Below are positions 55,212 through 63,214 of a DNA stretch of 64,000 nucleotides, in pieces. The number at the start of each line of letters is the position of its first letter. Within the stretch, counting starts at the first letter, position 1. Made by a program: the position numbers and the translations under genes. Below the pieces are notes generated by a model. It was given only the letters and a program-made list of their open reading frames with translations, had not been told where the DNA came from and made no database searches. Origin of the DNA: Candidatus Cyanaurora vandensis (GTDB taxonomy: Bacteria > Cyanobacteriota > Cyanobacteriia > Gloeobacterales > Anthocerotibacteraceae); the NCBI RefSeq assembly GCF_013285555.1, contig NZ_JAAXLT010000092.1:30072-94071 (forward strand), given 5' to 3'.

Positions 55212-56607
55212 CCTTCTTGCTCTCGACGCGGTCAAAGTAGGCCGGACTGAGCGGTTGATTCACGACCCCACGGCGGGCTACCCCGATCCCGGCCAGGAAA
55301 GTGACGGTGGAGAAGCCGAGGGCTCCGAGGAGCCAGACCCAGTTCGGGAGTGTATTGATGGCAGCTTCCGTAGCTGGTTTATCTGTCGCCTGACTGGAAG
55401 CACCTTCCTCGGTAGGGACATCTCCTCTTAGAGACTGTGCCCGCAGTTGAAAAGCCCGCTCCGTGACAACTTGGTCGCCCGGGAAGACCCCATCCGTGAC
55501 GGCCACGAGCTTGCCGCTGACTTGACCAAGCTGAACCTCCGTCGGCACAAAAGCATCCCCATTTTGGACATAGACAATTTTTTTGCCGTCCACATCAAGG
55601 ACAGCTGAGCGGGGGATAACAGTTACAGGTTGGGCAGTACGGCCCGTCACTAGCCGCAGGGTGGCAAACATCTGGGGCTTGAGTAGACGCTCTGGATTAG
55701 CCAACACCACCCGCACGGCTAGGGTCCGGGTCTCGGCGTTCACGGTGGGGTCTAGGCTTGTGACTTGTCCCCGGAAGACCTTACCGGGATAGCTCTCGGT
55801 GACGACTTCGACGGCTTGCCCAGCACGGACCCGTCCTAGATCTTTTTCGTAGACTTGGGCGACCGCCCACACGGGGTTGAGGTTGACTATCTCAAAAAGA
55901 ATTTTTCCGGGCTCGACCGCCTCACCGACACTCACCTCCTGATGGGTCGCCACGCCAGCAAAGGGAGCCAAAAGAGCGACTTGACCATCAGCGCGGGCTC
56001 GTCCCAATTGTGCCAACCGGGTCGCAAGCAGTGCCCCACTGAGTTTTACTAAGGAACGCGCTGCTACCAAATCCCCTTGGGCCTGTTGTAGTTCAGCCTG
56101 GGCCACTTGGAAATCCTTGCGGGGCGAAATCTTGAGGTCCACCAACTCCCGCTCCCGCTCATAGGTGCGCTGGGCGAGGTTGACGCGAGACTGAGCCTGG
56201 GTGACCTGGACTTGGGCTTGCGTCCGGGTGCGTTCAGCCTCCACCGCCAACTCCCGGATCTCTGGGCTATCGAGGACGAGCAGCGTCTGACCTTTTTGGA
56301 CCACTTGCCCTGGTTGGATCTGTACCTTGAGTACCCGCCCGGTAACTGGCGCACTAATCTGGGCGGACTGGCTGGGTACGGCTTGGATCTGACCATTGAC
56401 CTGGAGACTAGTGCTCAGAGATTGCTCCCCCGCTGGTGCAGTTTTAATTCCCAAAGCTTGTTGTACATCGGGAGCTACCTTCACCTGCCCGACCGTGGGG
56501 GCGGCAGCGGCCTCTTTGAAAGCGTCGTTATGCCCGCCGTGTGCCCAGGTTGGTTCTCCTGAACCTAGCAGCAGGAGCATGACCACGGCTTGTTTGAGCT
56601 TCATCAT
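55204..56607 (-). CDS. RND periplasmic adaptor (CusB-like) with C-terminal membrane anchor
   Basis: This is the adaptor that links the RND pump to an outer-membrane channel. The 467-residue protein has a signal peptide ending near TWAHGGH, a His-containing start, a barrel-sandwich hybrid (APVTGRVLKVQIQPGQVV), a long coiled-coil hairpin (about 125-200), and beta-barrel and membrane-proximal domains. It is unusual in having a further hydrophobic helix near the end (about 421-445, WVWLLGALGFSTVTFLAGIG). Ribosome site AAGGAG. No outer-membrane factor gene is adjacent. Confidence 0.88.
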   Translation of the reverse strand: MMKLKQAVVMLLLLGSGEPTWAHGGHNDAFKEAAAAPTVGQVKVAPDVQQALGIKTAPAGEQSLSTSLQVNGQIQAVPSQSAQISAPVTGRVLKVQIQPGQVVQKGQTLLVLDSPEIRELAVEAERTRTQAQVQVTQAQSRVNLAQRTYERERELVDLKISPRKDFQVAQAELQQAQGDLVAARSLVKLSGALLATRLAQLGRARADGQVALLAPFAGVATHQEVSVGEAVEPGKILFEIVNLNPVWAVAQVYEKDLGRVRAGQAVEVVTESYPGKVFRGQVTSLDPTVNAETRTLAVRVVLANPERLLKPQMFATLRLVTGRTAQPVTVIPRSAVLDVDGKKIVYVQNGDAFVPTEVQLGQVSGKLVAVTDGVFPGDQVVTERAFQLRAQSLRGDVPTEEGASSQATDKPATEAAINTLPNWVWLLGALGFSTVTFLAGIGVARRGVVNQPLSPAYFDRVESKKDA

Positions 56608-56618
56608 GCGCTCCTTAA

Positions 56619-56681
56619 ACTACAGAAGGGCACAGCGATGGACTCACGCTGGGGCTTTGTAGTATATGCAAAATATAGCAT
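56619..56681. promoter_or_regulatory. Divergent control region between cusB and blaI-like gene
   Basis: The 101-bp gap contains ACTACA (56619-56624) and its inverse TGTAGT (56658-56663), the half-sites used by BlaI/MecI-type repressors. TATACT on the minus strand (56661-56666) is a likely cusB -10, so the second half-site overlaps it. A further inverted repeat ATGC-N8-GCAT spans 56666-56681. The paired BlaI-type gene is the obvious candidate regulator. Confidence 0.5.
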
Positions 56682-56744
56682 TTGTTTTTCACTGCCTGAG
56701 AACTATCTATGATGAAATTACTCAATATTCTCTGCTGGAATTTC

Positions 56745-57164
56745 ATGCAACCCATGGACCCATACATTGACAATATGGCCCTGCGCTCGCACCGACCCGG
56801 ACTCAAGAAGCTCCTCGGCGACCAGGAAGCGGAGATCATGGAGCAGGTGTGGGCACTCGGCGGGCCGGTCTTGGCGCGACAGATCCATGAGCGGATGCCC
56901 AGCGGGGAGCGGCTTGCGTACTCGACTGTAGTCTGCACCATGGGACGACTGGTGACTAAACGACTGCTGCGAGTCATTGATGACACCACCAAGCCCTACC
57001 GCTACCTGCCTACTATTTCGCAACAAGACTTTATCAATCAGGCGGTGGAGCGGGTGATTTGCGCTCTGATTGAGGACTTCCCTGGGGCAGTCTCGGCAGT
57101 GGTGGAGCGCGAGGGTCTGCATACCCCTGGTCTAGTCGAGGCGGTACTCGACCTCAAGGAGTAA
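56745..57164 (+). CDS. BlaI/MecI/CopY-family transcriptional repressor
   Basis: The protein (139 residues from ATG 56745; frames from 56709 and 56754 also exist) has the winged-helix core of BlaI repressors: LGDQEAEIMEQVWALGGPVL, RLAYSTVVCTMGRLVTKRLL and a short dimer helix at the C-terminus. Partners of this family are M56 membrane proteases, and one follows 3 bp later. In Synechocystis a BlaI-type/M56 pair (PetR/PetP) controls the copper-dependent plastocyanin/cytochrome c6 switch; here the pair sits among copper export genes. It could repress cusBA and its own operon. There is no CopY-type CxCx4CxC metal site, so sensing would rest with the protease. Confidence 0.85.
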   Translation: MQPMDPYIDNMALRSHRPGLKKLLGDQEAEIMEQVWALGGPVLARQIHERMPSGERLAYSTVVCTMGRLVTKRLLRVIDDTTKPYRYLPTISQQDFINQAVERVICALIEDFPGAVSAVVEREGLHTPGLVEAVLDLKE

Positions 57165-57167
57165 GCC

Positions 57168-58106
57168 ATGGACCTTACCGCACTGGTACCCCTGTTTACG
57201 GCCTTATTCATCTCGCTGGTGGCTCTCGGGATTTCCTGTTGGTTTTTGAGGGTCGGGGCCTTGCGCGATGGGCGGGTGCTCAGTTGCTACGCGAGTATTT
57301 TTGTTCCTTCCCTAGCTCTGACCTTGGGGGTGGGGCACCTGTCCTTAGATATGTACGCCCATTCCACCTATGAACACCGGGTCATTTGTCCGCTGACCGT
57401 CGTGCTCGGGATGATGTTGTTTATTGGGTCACTATTTGTCGGGGGCTACCTCTGGCGACAACAGCGCGTGGGCGGGTTGGCTACCTTGTGTAATCCAGCT
57501 AGCCCCGCAGTCCAGGACACCGCAAATAGGCTAGCGCAAGGCTTTGGCATAGCAGTTCCCCCGGTACTCGTCATCCCTACGCAACAGCCCGTGGCCTTCG
57601 CGCTGGGCATTCAAAAAGCCCGGATCTATCTCTCGCCGGGGCTGCTCGAAATTCTGGACGCCGTCGAACTGGAACAGGTCATCGCCCATGAATTAGCCCA
57701 CATCCAGCGACGAGACAACCTCATTGCCCTAGTCAGTGTTTTCTTCCTCGGAGCCACGGCCTACTTGCCGAGTAGCTGGTGGGCCTTTGGCTATCTGTTG
57801 CGAGAGCGTGAGCTAGCGGCGGATGAACTGGCGGTTAGTGTGACGGATAAGCCGGTGGCTTTAGCCCGTGCCCTGCTAAAAGTTGCGGTTCCTGGTCATC
57901 CCGCTTTCTCCCCAGCCGCCGGACTGATCCAGCCCGACACCGTCGACCTACGCGTGAAGAATTTGGTCCGGCTCCATTACCTGAAGCCAAGACCACAGCG
58001 CAAGGGAAACCAAGAGAAGCTGTGGCTACTGGCCTTGACTTTGTTGAGTCCACTACCCGTAGGCTGGCTCATTTTTGAATTGCCCCATCTGCTCCACCTG
58101 CCCTAA
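57168..58106 (+). CDS. M56 family membrane metalloprotease (BlaR1/PetP-like)
   Basis: The 312-residue protein has an N-terminal group of membrane helices (about 6-28, 40-60 and 75-96), the zinc-protease motif HELAH at 174-178 with following IQRRDN, and a downstream Glu in RERELAADELAV. One more helix closes the C-terminus. There is no penicillin-binding sensor domain, unlike BlaR1, so the signal would be sensed differently, for example copper. It probably inactivates the adjacent BlaI-type repressor. Its stop lies 137 bp before copA, which has its own promoter. Confidence 0.85.
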   Translation: MDLTALVPLFTALFISLVALGISCWFLRVGALRDGRVLSCYASIFVPSLALTLGVGHLSLDMYAHSTYEHRVICPLTVVLGMMLFIGSLFVGGYLWRQQRVGGLATLCNPASPAVQDTANRLAQGFGIAVPPVLVIPTQQPVAFALGIQKARIYLSPGLLEILDAVELEQVIAHELAHIQRRDNLIALVSVFFLGATAYLPSSWWAFGYLLRERELAADELAVSVTDKPVALARALLKVAVPGHPAFSPAAGLIQPDTVDLRVKNLVRLHYLKPRPQRKGNQEKLWLLALTLLSPLPVGWLIFELPHLLHLP

Positions 58107-58136
58107 ATCTCCTTAGGGCGATTGCGCGAAGCCGCC

Positions 58137-58168
58137 TTGACTCTGTAGCCAGCTATAGAGATTAACAT
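58137..58168 (+). promoter_or_regulatory. MerR-family-type metal promoter of copA
   Basis: TTGACT (58137-58142) and TAACAT (58163-58168) are 20 bp apart, too far for normal sigma-70 use. Between them lies a dyad CTCTGTAGC-CA-GCTATAGAG (58141-58160; 8 of 9 pairs). This overstretched spacer with a central palindrome is the standard layout for MerR-family metal activators such as CueR, ZntR and PbrR. No MerR-type gene occurs in the window. Confidence 0.72.
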
Positions 58169-58243
58169 CGAATTACTCCCCTAAAATTTGAAGTCAACCA
58201 AGCCCCAGCTCAGATGGACGCCTAACACAAAGAGGTTTGATTG

Positions 58244-60493
58244 ATGAACTATGAACTATCAGTTCCCGGCTTGCACTGCGGGGGTTGTGCCAAAACCGTA
58301 ACCACAGCCCTCCAGACCTTAGACCCCTCGGCCCGGGTGGAAGTAGACTTGACGGGTAAAAAAGTACGTGTGACCACTCAGGCCACCGCCTCAGACCTCC
58401 ACGAGACCTTGGCTAAGGCTGGGTACCCCGTACAGGATGCTGAGCCGATACGCCAAGAGCCTGTTGTCACGGCAATAACCCCTGAAGACCAGAGTTATCA
58501 AGACACGATGCGGAAGTTTTGGTTTGCCGCAGTTGTGGCTGTACCCGTGTTGCTGCTTTCTTTACCAGACTACTTCCCGGCCCTCCGTGAGGCACTCATG
58601 GGTTGGCATGTGCTGAGTATCGGTGCGGCCTTGTTGAGCTTGCCCGTCTTAGCTTGGTCCGGCGGGTCTTTTTTCCTGGGGGCTTGGCATAGTTTTCGTA
58701 ACCACAACGCCAATATGGATACCCTCGTTGCCTTGGGGACTGGCTCAGCTTGGCTCTACTCAGCGGTTTATGCCCTAGCTCCCGGTTTATTTCCGCCAGA
58801 GGCAGCGGGGATGTTCTTTGATGTTGCGGTCGTGGTCATTGCCCTAGTACTCCTGGGACAAGCCCTCGAAGCCAAAGCCCGTGGACAGTCCAGCGAAGCA
58901 ATTAAAAAACTCCTCGAACTCCAAGCCAAAACCGCACGGGTGATTCGGGATAACCAGGAACTTGATATTCCTCTGGCGCGGGTCATCGTGGGCGACACCG
59001 TACTAGTCCGTCCCGGCGAGAAAGTTCCGGTGGATGGCCTGATCCTCACCGGGGAGTCCGCCATTGATGAATCCGTGGTAACGGGCGAGTCGGTACCCAC
59101 GGACAAAAAACCGGGTGATACTGTGATTGGAGCCAGTCTTAATAAAACCGGCGCATTTACCTTCCGGGCCACCAAGGTTGGTAAAGATACGACCCTGGCC
59201 CAGATTGTCCAGATGGTCGCCCAAGCCCAAACCTCCAAAGCACCGATTGGCAAACTTGTGGATCTGGTGTCGGGCTATTTTGTCCCGGCGGTAGTCATCT
59301 TGGCAGTCCTGGCTTTTTTAGCTTGGTTTAACTTTGGTCCGTCCCTCAACTTCGCGGTGGTGGCGATGGTGACGGTACTGGTGATTGCCTGTCCCTGTGC
59401 CTTGGGGCTAGCAACACCGATGAGTCTGATGGTGGGCGTGGGTAAAGCTGCACAAAACGGGGTGCTGATTCGTAACGGCGAGGCTCTTGAAAATGCCTCC
59501 CATCTCAAGGTGCTAGTCCTCGATAAGACGGGGACAATTACCAAAGGTCAACCCGCCCTGACCGATGTCTTGCCGCTCGGGGGCTATAGTGCTGAGACTT
59601 TATTAACCCTCGCTGCCATCGCTGACCGCCGCAGTGAGCATCCTCTGGCCCAAGCGATTGTCCAGGGTGCGCTGAAGCGTAACCTCACGCTAACTGAACC
59701 CCAGGCTTTTGAGGCCATTCCTGGACAGGGGGTCCAAGCGACGGTTGACCAACAAGTTGTCTTGGTCGGGAATGCCAAGCTGATGACCGTCCAGGGCATT
59801 GACTTAGCCAAGTTTAGTACCGCGACTGACCGCTTAGCGGATGAAGGTAAAACCCCCATGTTTGTCGCCGTGGCTGGTCAGGCCGCTGGGGTAATTGCGG
59901 TGGCTGACACGATTAAAGAGGATTCAACCCAAGCTATCCGTACCCTGCAAAAAATGGGTATTGAAGTCATCATGATGACCGGGGATAATCAACGCACCGC
60001 CCAAGCGATTGCCCGTCAGGTCGGGATTACGCGGGTACTGGCTGAAGTCCTCCCTGCTGATAAAGCCCAAATGGTCAAGACGCTCCAGCAACAGACCAAG
60101 GCTAAAAGTTTAGTTGGCATGGTCGGGGACGGGATTAATGACGCGCCCGCCCTCGCCCAAGCCGACGTTGGCTTTGCGATGGGTACTGGCACCGATGTGG
60201 CCATTGAGGCGGCGGATATCACGCTGGTGGGGGGCAATCTCCGGGCCTTGGTCTACGCCATTGAAGTCTCACGGGCTACTTTAAACAACATCCGTCAAAA
60301 TCTCTTTGGTGCTTTCATCTACAACGCTTTAGGCATTCCCTTTGCCGCTGGGGTCTTCTACCCAGCCCTTGGGTTGTTGCTCTCGCCCATTATTGCCGGA
60401 GGAGCGATGGCTCTTTCGAGCATTACTGTGGTGACCAATGCCAATCGGCTGCGCTTTTTCGCGCCCCAATCCTTTGCTGAGGTCAAGTCATGA
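58244..60493 (+). CDS. copA: Copper-exporting P1B-type ATPase CopA
   Basis: The pump exports Cu(I) using ATP. From ATG 58244 the 749-residue protein has one HMA domain with a CGGC metal site (C12 and C15), eight membrane helices, the CPC transport motif in IACPCALGLATP (about 383-385), the phosphorylation motif DKTGT (about 427), the HP motif SEHPLA, and MVGDGINDAPAL. All catalytic elements are intact. AGAGG precedes the start; a TTG at 58241 is ignored. It is coupled to a cupredoxin gene (ATGA overlap). CPC with the HMA CxxC favours copper over zinc or cadmium. Confidence 0.92.
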   Translation: MNYELSVPGLHCGGCAKTVTTALQTLDPSARVEVDLTGKKVRVTTQATASDLHETLAKAGYPVQDAEPIRQEPVVTAITPEDQSYQDTMRKFWFAAVVAVPVLLLSLPDYFPALREALMGWHVLSIGAALLSLPVLAWSGGSFFLGAWHSFRNHNANMDTLVALGTGSAWLYSAVYALAPGLFPPEAAGMFFDVAVVVIALVLLGQALEAKARGQSSEAIKKLLELQAKTARVIRDNQELDIPLARVIVGDTVLVRPGEKVPVDGLILTGESAIDESVVTGESVPTDKKPGDTVIGASLNKTGAFTFRATKVGKDTTLAQIVQMVAQAQTSKAPIGKLVDLVSGYFVPAVVILAVLAFLAWFNFGPSLNFAVVAMVTVLVIACPCALGLATPMSLMVGVGKAAQNGVLIRNGEALENASHLKVLVLDKTGTITKGQPALTDVLPLGGYSAETLLTLAAIADRRSEHPLAQAIVQGALKRNLTLTEPQAFEAIPGQGVQATVDQQVVLVGNAKLMTVQGIDLAKFSTATDRLADEGKTPMFVAVAGQAAGVIAVADTIKEDSTQAIRTLQKMGIEVIMMTGDNQRTAQAIARQVGITRVLAEVLPADKAQMVKTLQQQTKAKSLVGMVGDGINDAPALAQADVGFAMGTGTDVAIEAADITLVGGNLRALVYAIEVSRATLNNIRQNLFGAFIYNALGIPFAAGVFYPALGLLLSPIIAGGAMALSSITVVTNANRLRFFAPQSFAEVKS

Positions 60494-60855
60494 ATCTGCT
60501 GGTCAACAGTTTGGGCATCGTCTTCATCGTTTGGGTCGTCTGGTACTTTTGGCTCTGGAAGGGTGAAAGTGTCCAAGCTACCAACCAGAGCGGAGTCCAG
60601 GAAATAGATATTACGGTTCAGGGCGGCTATCGGCCTGCTGAGATTGTGGTCCAAGTCGGTCAAAGGGTCCGCCTCAATTTCACGCGCCGCGAATCCTCTG
60701 CCTGTAGCGAAGAAATCGTCCTCCCGGATTTTGGCCTGCGCTCCCACCTCCCCCAGAACCAAACTGTGACGCTTGAAGTAACTCCTGGTCAGCCCGGTGA
60801 ATATGAGTTCGTCTGTGGGATGAATATGCTGAAGGGCAAACTCATTGCCCGTTAG
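60490..60855 (+). CDS. Membrane-anchored cupredoxin-domain protein
   Basis: The 121-residue protein has one N-terminal membrane helix (about 3-22) and a cupredoxin-like beta sandwich. The candidate copper ligands are Cys near 75 (SSACSEEIVLPDFG) and the Cys and Met residues of YEFVCGMNMLKGKL near the C-terminus. Proteins of this type are often linked to copA and may pass copper to or accept it from the ATPase. The ATG overlaps the copA stop. A downstream gap of 38 bp separates it from the convergent arsH. Confidence 0.82.
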   Translation: MNLLVNSLGIVFIVWVVWYFWLWKGESVQATNQSGVQEIDITVQGGYRPAEIVVQVGQRVRLNFTRRESSACSEEIVLPDFGLRSHLPQNQTVTLEVTPGQPGEYEFVCGMNMLKGKLIAR

Positions 60856-60893
60856 CGGTCAGTAGTCCAAGCTGTCAAAATCTGTGCCACTGC

Positions 60894-61496
60894 TCAATGA
60901 GTAGCTTTGCGTTCACTGTAACGGTCCGTTAAGTAGGCCGTGTGGGGACGTAATAAGACCGTGAATTTATATAATTCCTCCATCACATCCACCACCCGGT
61001 CGCGGTAGCTGGAGTCTTTCATCCGACCGGCTTCATCAAACTCGTTGTAGGCTTTCGCCACTGAGGATTGGTTGGGAATGGTGAACATCCGCAGCCAGCG
61101 TCCCAGCAACCGTAAGGTGTTGAGCGCGTTGAAGGATTGGGAACCGCCACTCACCTGCATAATCGCCAAGGTCCGGCCCTGGGTCGGGCGCACGGAACCA
61201 ATCTCTAGGGGTATCCAGTCCAGTTGGTTTTTCATAATCCCAGTAATCTGTCCGTGCATCTCTGGGCTAGACCAGACTTGCCCCTCCGACCACAGGCTTA
61301 ACGCCCGCAGTTCCTGGACTTTGGGATGCTCAATGGGAACACTGCCGTAGATCGGTAGGTCGCGGGGGTCAAAGAACTGCACTTGTGCGCCCAACTCCGT
61401 AATAATCCGCGCCGCTTCTTCGGCAAGTAGACGACTATAGGAACGCTCTCGCAAGGAGCCATAGAGAAACAAGATCCGTGGCGGATGGTCAAACAT
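60894..61496 (-). CDS. arsH: ArsH, NADPH-dependent FMN reductase
   Basis: ArsH is a flavoprotein that in several bacteria oxidises trivalent organoarsenicals or reduces metals and quinones. The 200-residue protein has the flavodoxin-like phosphate loop [12 protein letters not shown] (about 11-22), [18 protein letters not shown] (about 78-95) and the [19 protein letters not shown] segment typical of ArsH. It is the last gene of the arsR-aquaporin-phosphatase-arsH unit. Length is in the ArsH range, though N-terminal extensions of other members are absent. Confidence 0.9.
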   Translation of the reverse strand: MFDHPPRILFLYGSLRERSYSRLLAEEAARIITELGAQVQFFDPRDLPIYGSVPIEHPKVQELRALSLWSEGQVWSSPEMHGQITGIMKNQLDWIPLEIGSVRPTQGRTLAIMQVSGGSQSFNALNTLRLLGRWLRMFTIPNQSSVAKAYNEFDEAGRMKDSSYRDRVVDVMEELYKFTVLLRPHTAYLTDRYSERKATH

Positions 61497-61500
61497 GGGC

Positions 61501-61962
61501 TTAGTGACTCGCTAAGGCTTGCAAGAAATCCGTTTGGGCCGACCGCAGTTCCGCTTGGGGATTAGCTTGTTGGACGGTTTGTATAGCCTCTGCATAGGTT
61601 GCACCCTGCCGGATTAGGTAGGCCGCGAGCATGGTACCCGTCCGCCGCCTACCACTAGTGCAATGCACCGCTACCCCATGACCGAGCTTATTTTGTTCAT
61701 CCACAAAATCCTGTAACGCCTGGATCTGCGCCAAACTCGGAGCCGTGCCCCCCTTCGTGGGCAACCAACGGTAGGGGAGACCCGCCTGGGCATAGGCCTC
61801 TAGATTGGCTGGGTCATCCATCACCGACACAATCGCCGCCACGCCCAACGCTCGTAGCTCATCCAGTTCTGCTACCTCTGGCTTACGGACTCCAGCTAAT
61901 TTACTGGGGATGACCCACCACAGGCTCGCGGCCAGGGGTTGAACTACTTCTGCTTGCGCCAT
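61501..61962 (-). CDS. Dual-specificity-type phosphatase in the ars operon
   Basis: The 153-residue protein has the cysteine phosphatase loop H100-C101-x5-R107-T ([10 protein letters not shown], matching HCxxGxxR[ST]) and an upstream acidic pair (D49-D50) that may hold the general acid. The fold is that of small dual-specificity phosphatases, not of the low-molecular-weight phosphatase type that includes some ArsC arsenate reductases. It lies 4 bp before arsH and 3 bp after the aquaporin gene. Its position is that of arsC in rhizobial arsR-aqpS-arsC-arsH operons, so a role in arsenate chemistry is possible but unproven. Confidence 0.8.
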   Translation of the reverse strand: MAQAEVVQPLAASLWWVIPSKLAGVRKPEVAELDELRALGVAAIVSVMDDPANLEAYAQAGLPYRWLPTKGGTAPSLAQIQALQDFVDEQNKLGHGVAVHCTSGRRRTGTMLAAYLIRQGATYAEAIQTVQQANPQAELRSAQTDFLQALASH

Positions 61963-61965
61963 CGG

Positions 61966-62643
61966 TCACTCCTTGATTTTTAGCGGGTACAAAATTTGCC
62001 ACAGCCAGCCAGCCAAAATCGCTCCCAACAGCGGTGCCACCCAATAGATCCAATGGGCTTGCCAAGTACCACTGACCAAGGCCGGACCAAAAGACCGGGC
62101 CGGATTCATACTGGCACCACTAATCGGACCCCCGAAGGCAGCCGCTAAGCCCACGGTTAAGCCGATAGCCAGCCCAGCCATGCCCGGTGCCGCCCCCGGA
62201 TGGAGGGCAGCACCACAGATGACTAGCATCAGGATAAAAGTCAGCACCAATTCCATCACAAACGCTTGGGGCCAATTGCCTCCACGGGGCAGCGTACTGC
62301 CCAAAGCCGCTACCTTGCCCAAACAGAGGCAGAGGAGTCCGCTAGCAAGGGTCGCACCGAGGAGTTGAGCCCCAATAAAAGGGCACACCCGACGGGTCGG
62401 ACATTGCCCGAGATACCAAAACGTTAGGGTCACGACCGGATTGAAATGGGCTCCACTGACCGGACCCAGGGCGTAGATGAGGGCGGCGACCACGGCTCCA
62501 AAGACAAAGCTAATCCCCAGATGGGTAATCGCACCGCCTGAGACATCATTGACGACGATAGCTCCAGTGCCAGCAAAGACTAGACAAAAAGTCCCAATGA
62601 CCTCGGCTAGAACCTCGCGCTGTAACCAGTCTTTCCCGTTCAT
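61966..62643 (-). CDS. Aquaglyceroporin-like channel, AqpS-like
   Basis: From ATG 62643 (MNGKDWLQREVLAEVIGTFC) the protein has 225 residues with six membrane helices and the two half-helix loops SGAHFNPVVTL (NPV, 68-70) and SGASMNPARSF (NPA, 180-182). The first loop has Val in place of the usual Ala. Channels of this type in ars operons (AqpS) let arsenite leave the cell. The frame to 62718 adds a polar leader without support. The 135-bp gap upstream separates it from arsR. Confidence 0.88.
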   Translation of the reverse strand: MNGKDWLQREVLAEVIGTFCLVFAGTGAIVVNDVSGGAITHLGISFVFGAVVAALIYALGPVSGAHFNPVVTLTFWYLGQCPTRRVCPFIGAQLLGATLASGLLCLCLGKVAALGSTLPRGGNWPQAFVMELVLTFILMLVICGAALHPGAAPGMAGLAIGLTVGLAAAFGGPISGASMNPARSFGPALVSGTWQAHWIYWVAPLLGAILAGWLWQILYPLKIKE

Positions 62644-62778
62644 GGCTCGCCTCAGTCTGCCCAACCATACCAAGCAGGGGGCCAGAGGGCAAGGATATTT
62701 CCATAAAACTTGATGCATAAGTGTTGAGAAATAGCTGTCTAGGTGAATTTAGTTTTGTATGTAGTGAGAAAAATTGTT

Positions 62779-63114
62779 TTAGGGCAGATCGTTACACAGC
62801 CGCGCCGGGAGGAGGGTACTATAGCGACGGTATTCCGCCAAATACTGTTCGAGGGCAACCATTTGGGCGAGGTTGAGGCTGTAGTAAACCCAACGTCCCT
62901 CTTGACGAGAACGGATGAGCGCGGCTTCCTTGAGGGTTTTGAGATGGAAGGACAGTTTAGATTGGGGCACCGTCAGTACAGCGCATAATTCACAGACACA
63001 TAATTCTTTTTCGCGCAGTAGCTCTAGGATTTTGAGACGTAGGGGTTCTGAGAGGGCCTGAAAGCCAGCGGGGATCAAGTCAGGTGCGACGGGGGCTAGC
63101 GTGGGTGACTGCAT
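62779..63114 (-). CDS. arsR: ArsR/SmtB family arsenite-responsive repressor
   Basis: From ATG 63114 the 111-residue protein has a winged helix-turn-helix domain (LSEPLRLKILELLREKELCV, then LTVPQSKLSFHLKTLKEAAL). The ELCVCEL motif (37-43, with C39 and C41, plus C44) is the arsenite-binding site of classical ArsR. It is the first gene of the ars unit. A frame reaching 63204 would start further upstream and is rejected because it crosses the likely operator. It should repress itself and perhaps the aquaporin-phosphatase-arsH genes. Confidence 0.93.
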   Translation of the reverse strand: MQSPTLAPVAPDLIPAGFQALSEPLRLKILELLREKELCVCELCAVLTVPQSKLSFHLKTLKEAALIRSRQEGRWVYYSLNLAQMVALEQYLAEYRRYSTLLPARLCNDLP

Positions 63115-63120
63115 AATTTT

Positions 63121-63138
63121 ATTGAAGCTTATTTCTAT
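63121..63138. promoter_or_regulatory. Candidate ArsR operator
   Basis: ATTGAA-N6-TTCTAT is a 6-6-6 near-dyad (5 of 6 pairs) just upstream of the arsR start. Synechocystis ArsR uses a site with the same N6 spacing between AT-rich half-sites (ATCAA-N6-TTGAT). The match is suggestive only. Confidence 0.4.
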
Positions 63139-63214
63139 GGAATGTTTAACCAGAGGGCGGGGTCCCTGCTCTTGGCGATGCATTAAACTATGGACAACCT
63201 GCACCCCTGAATCA

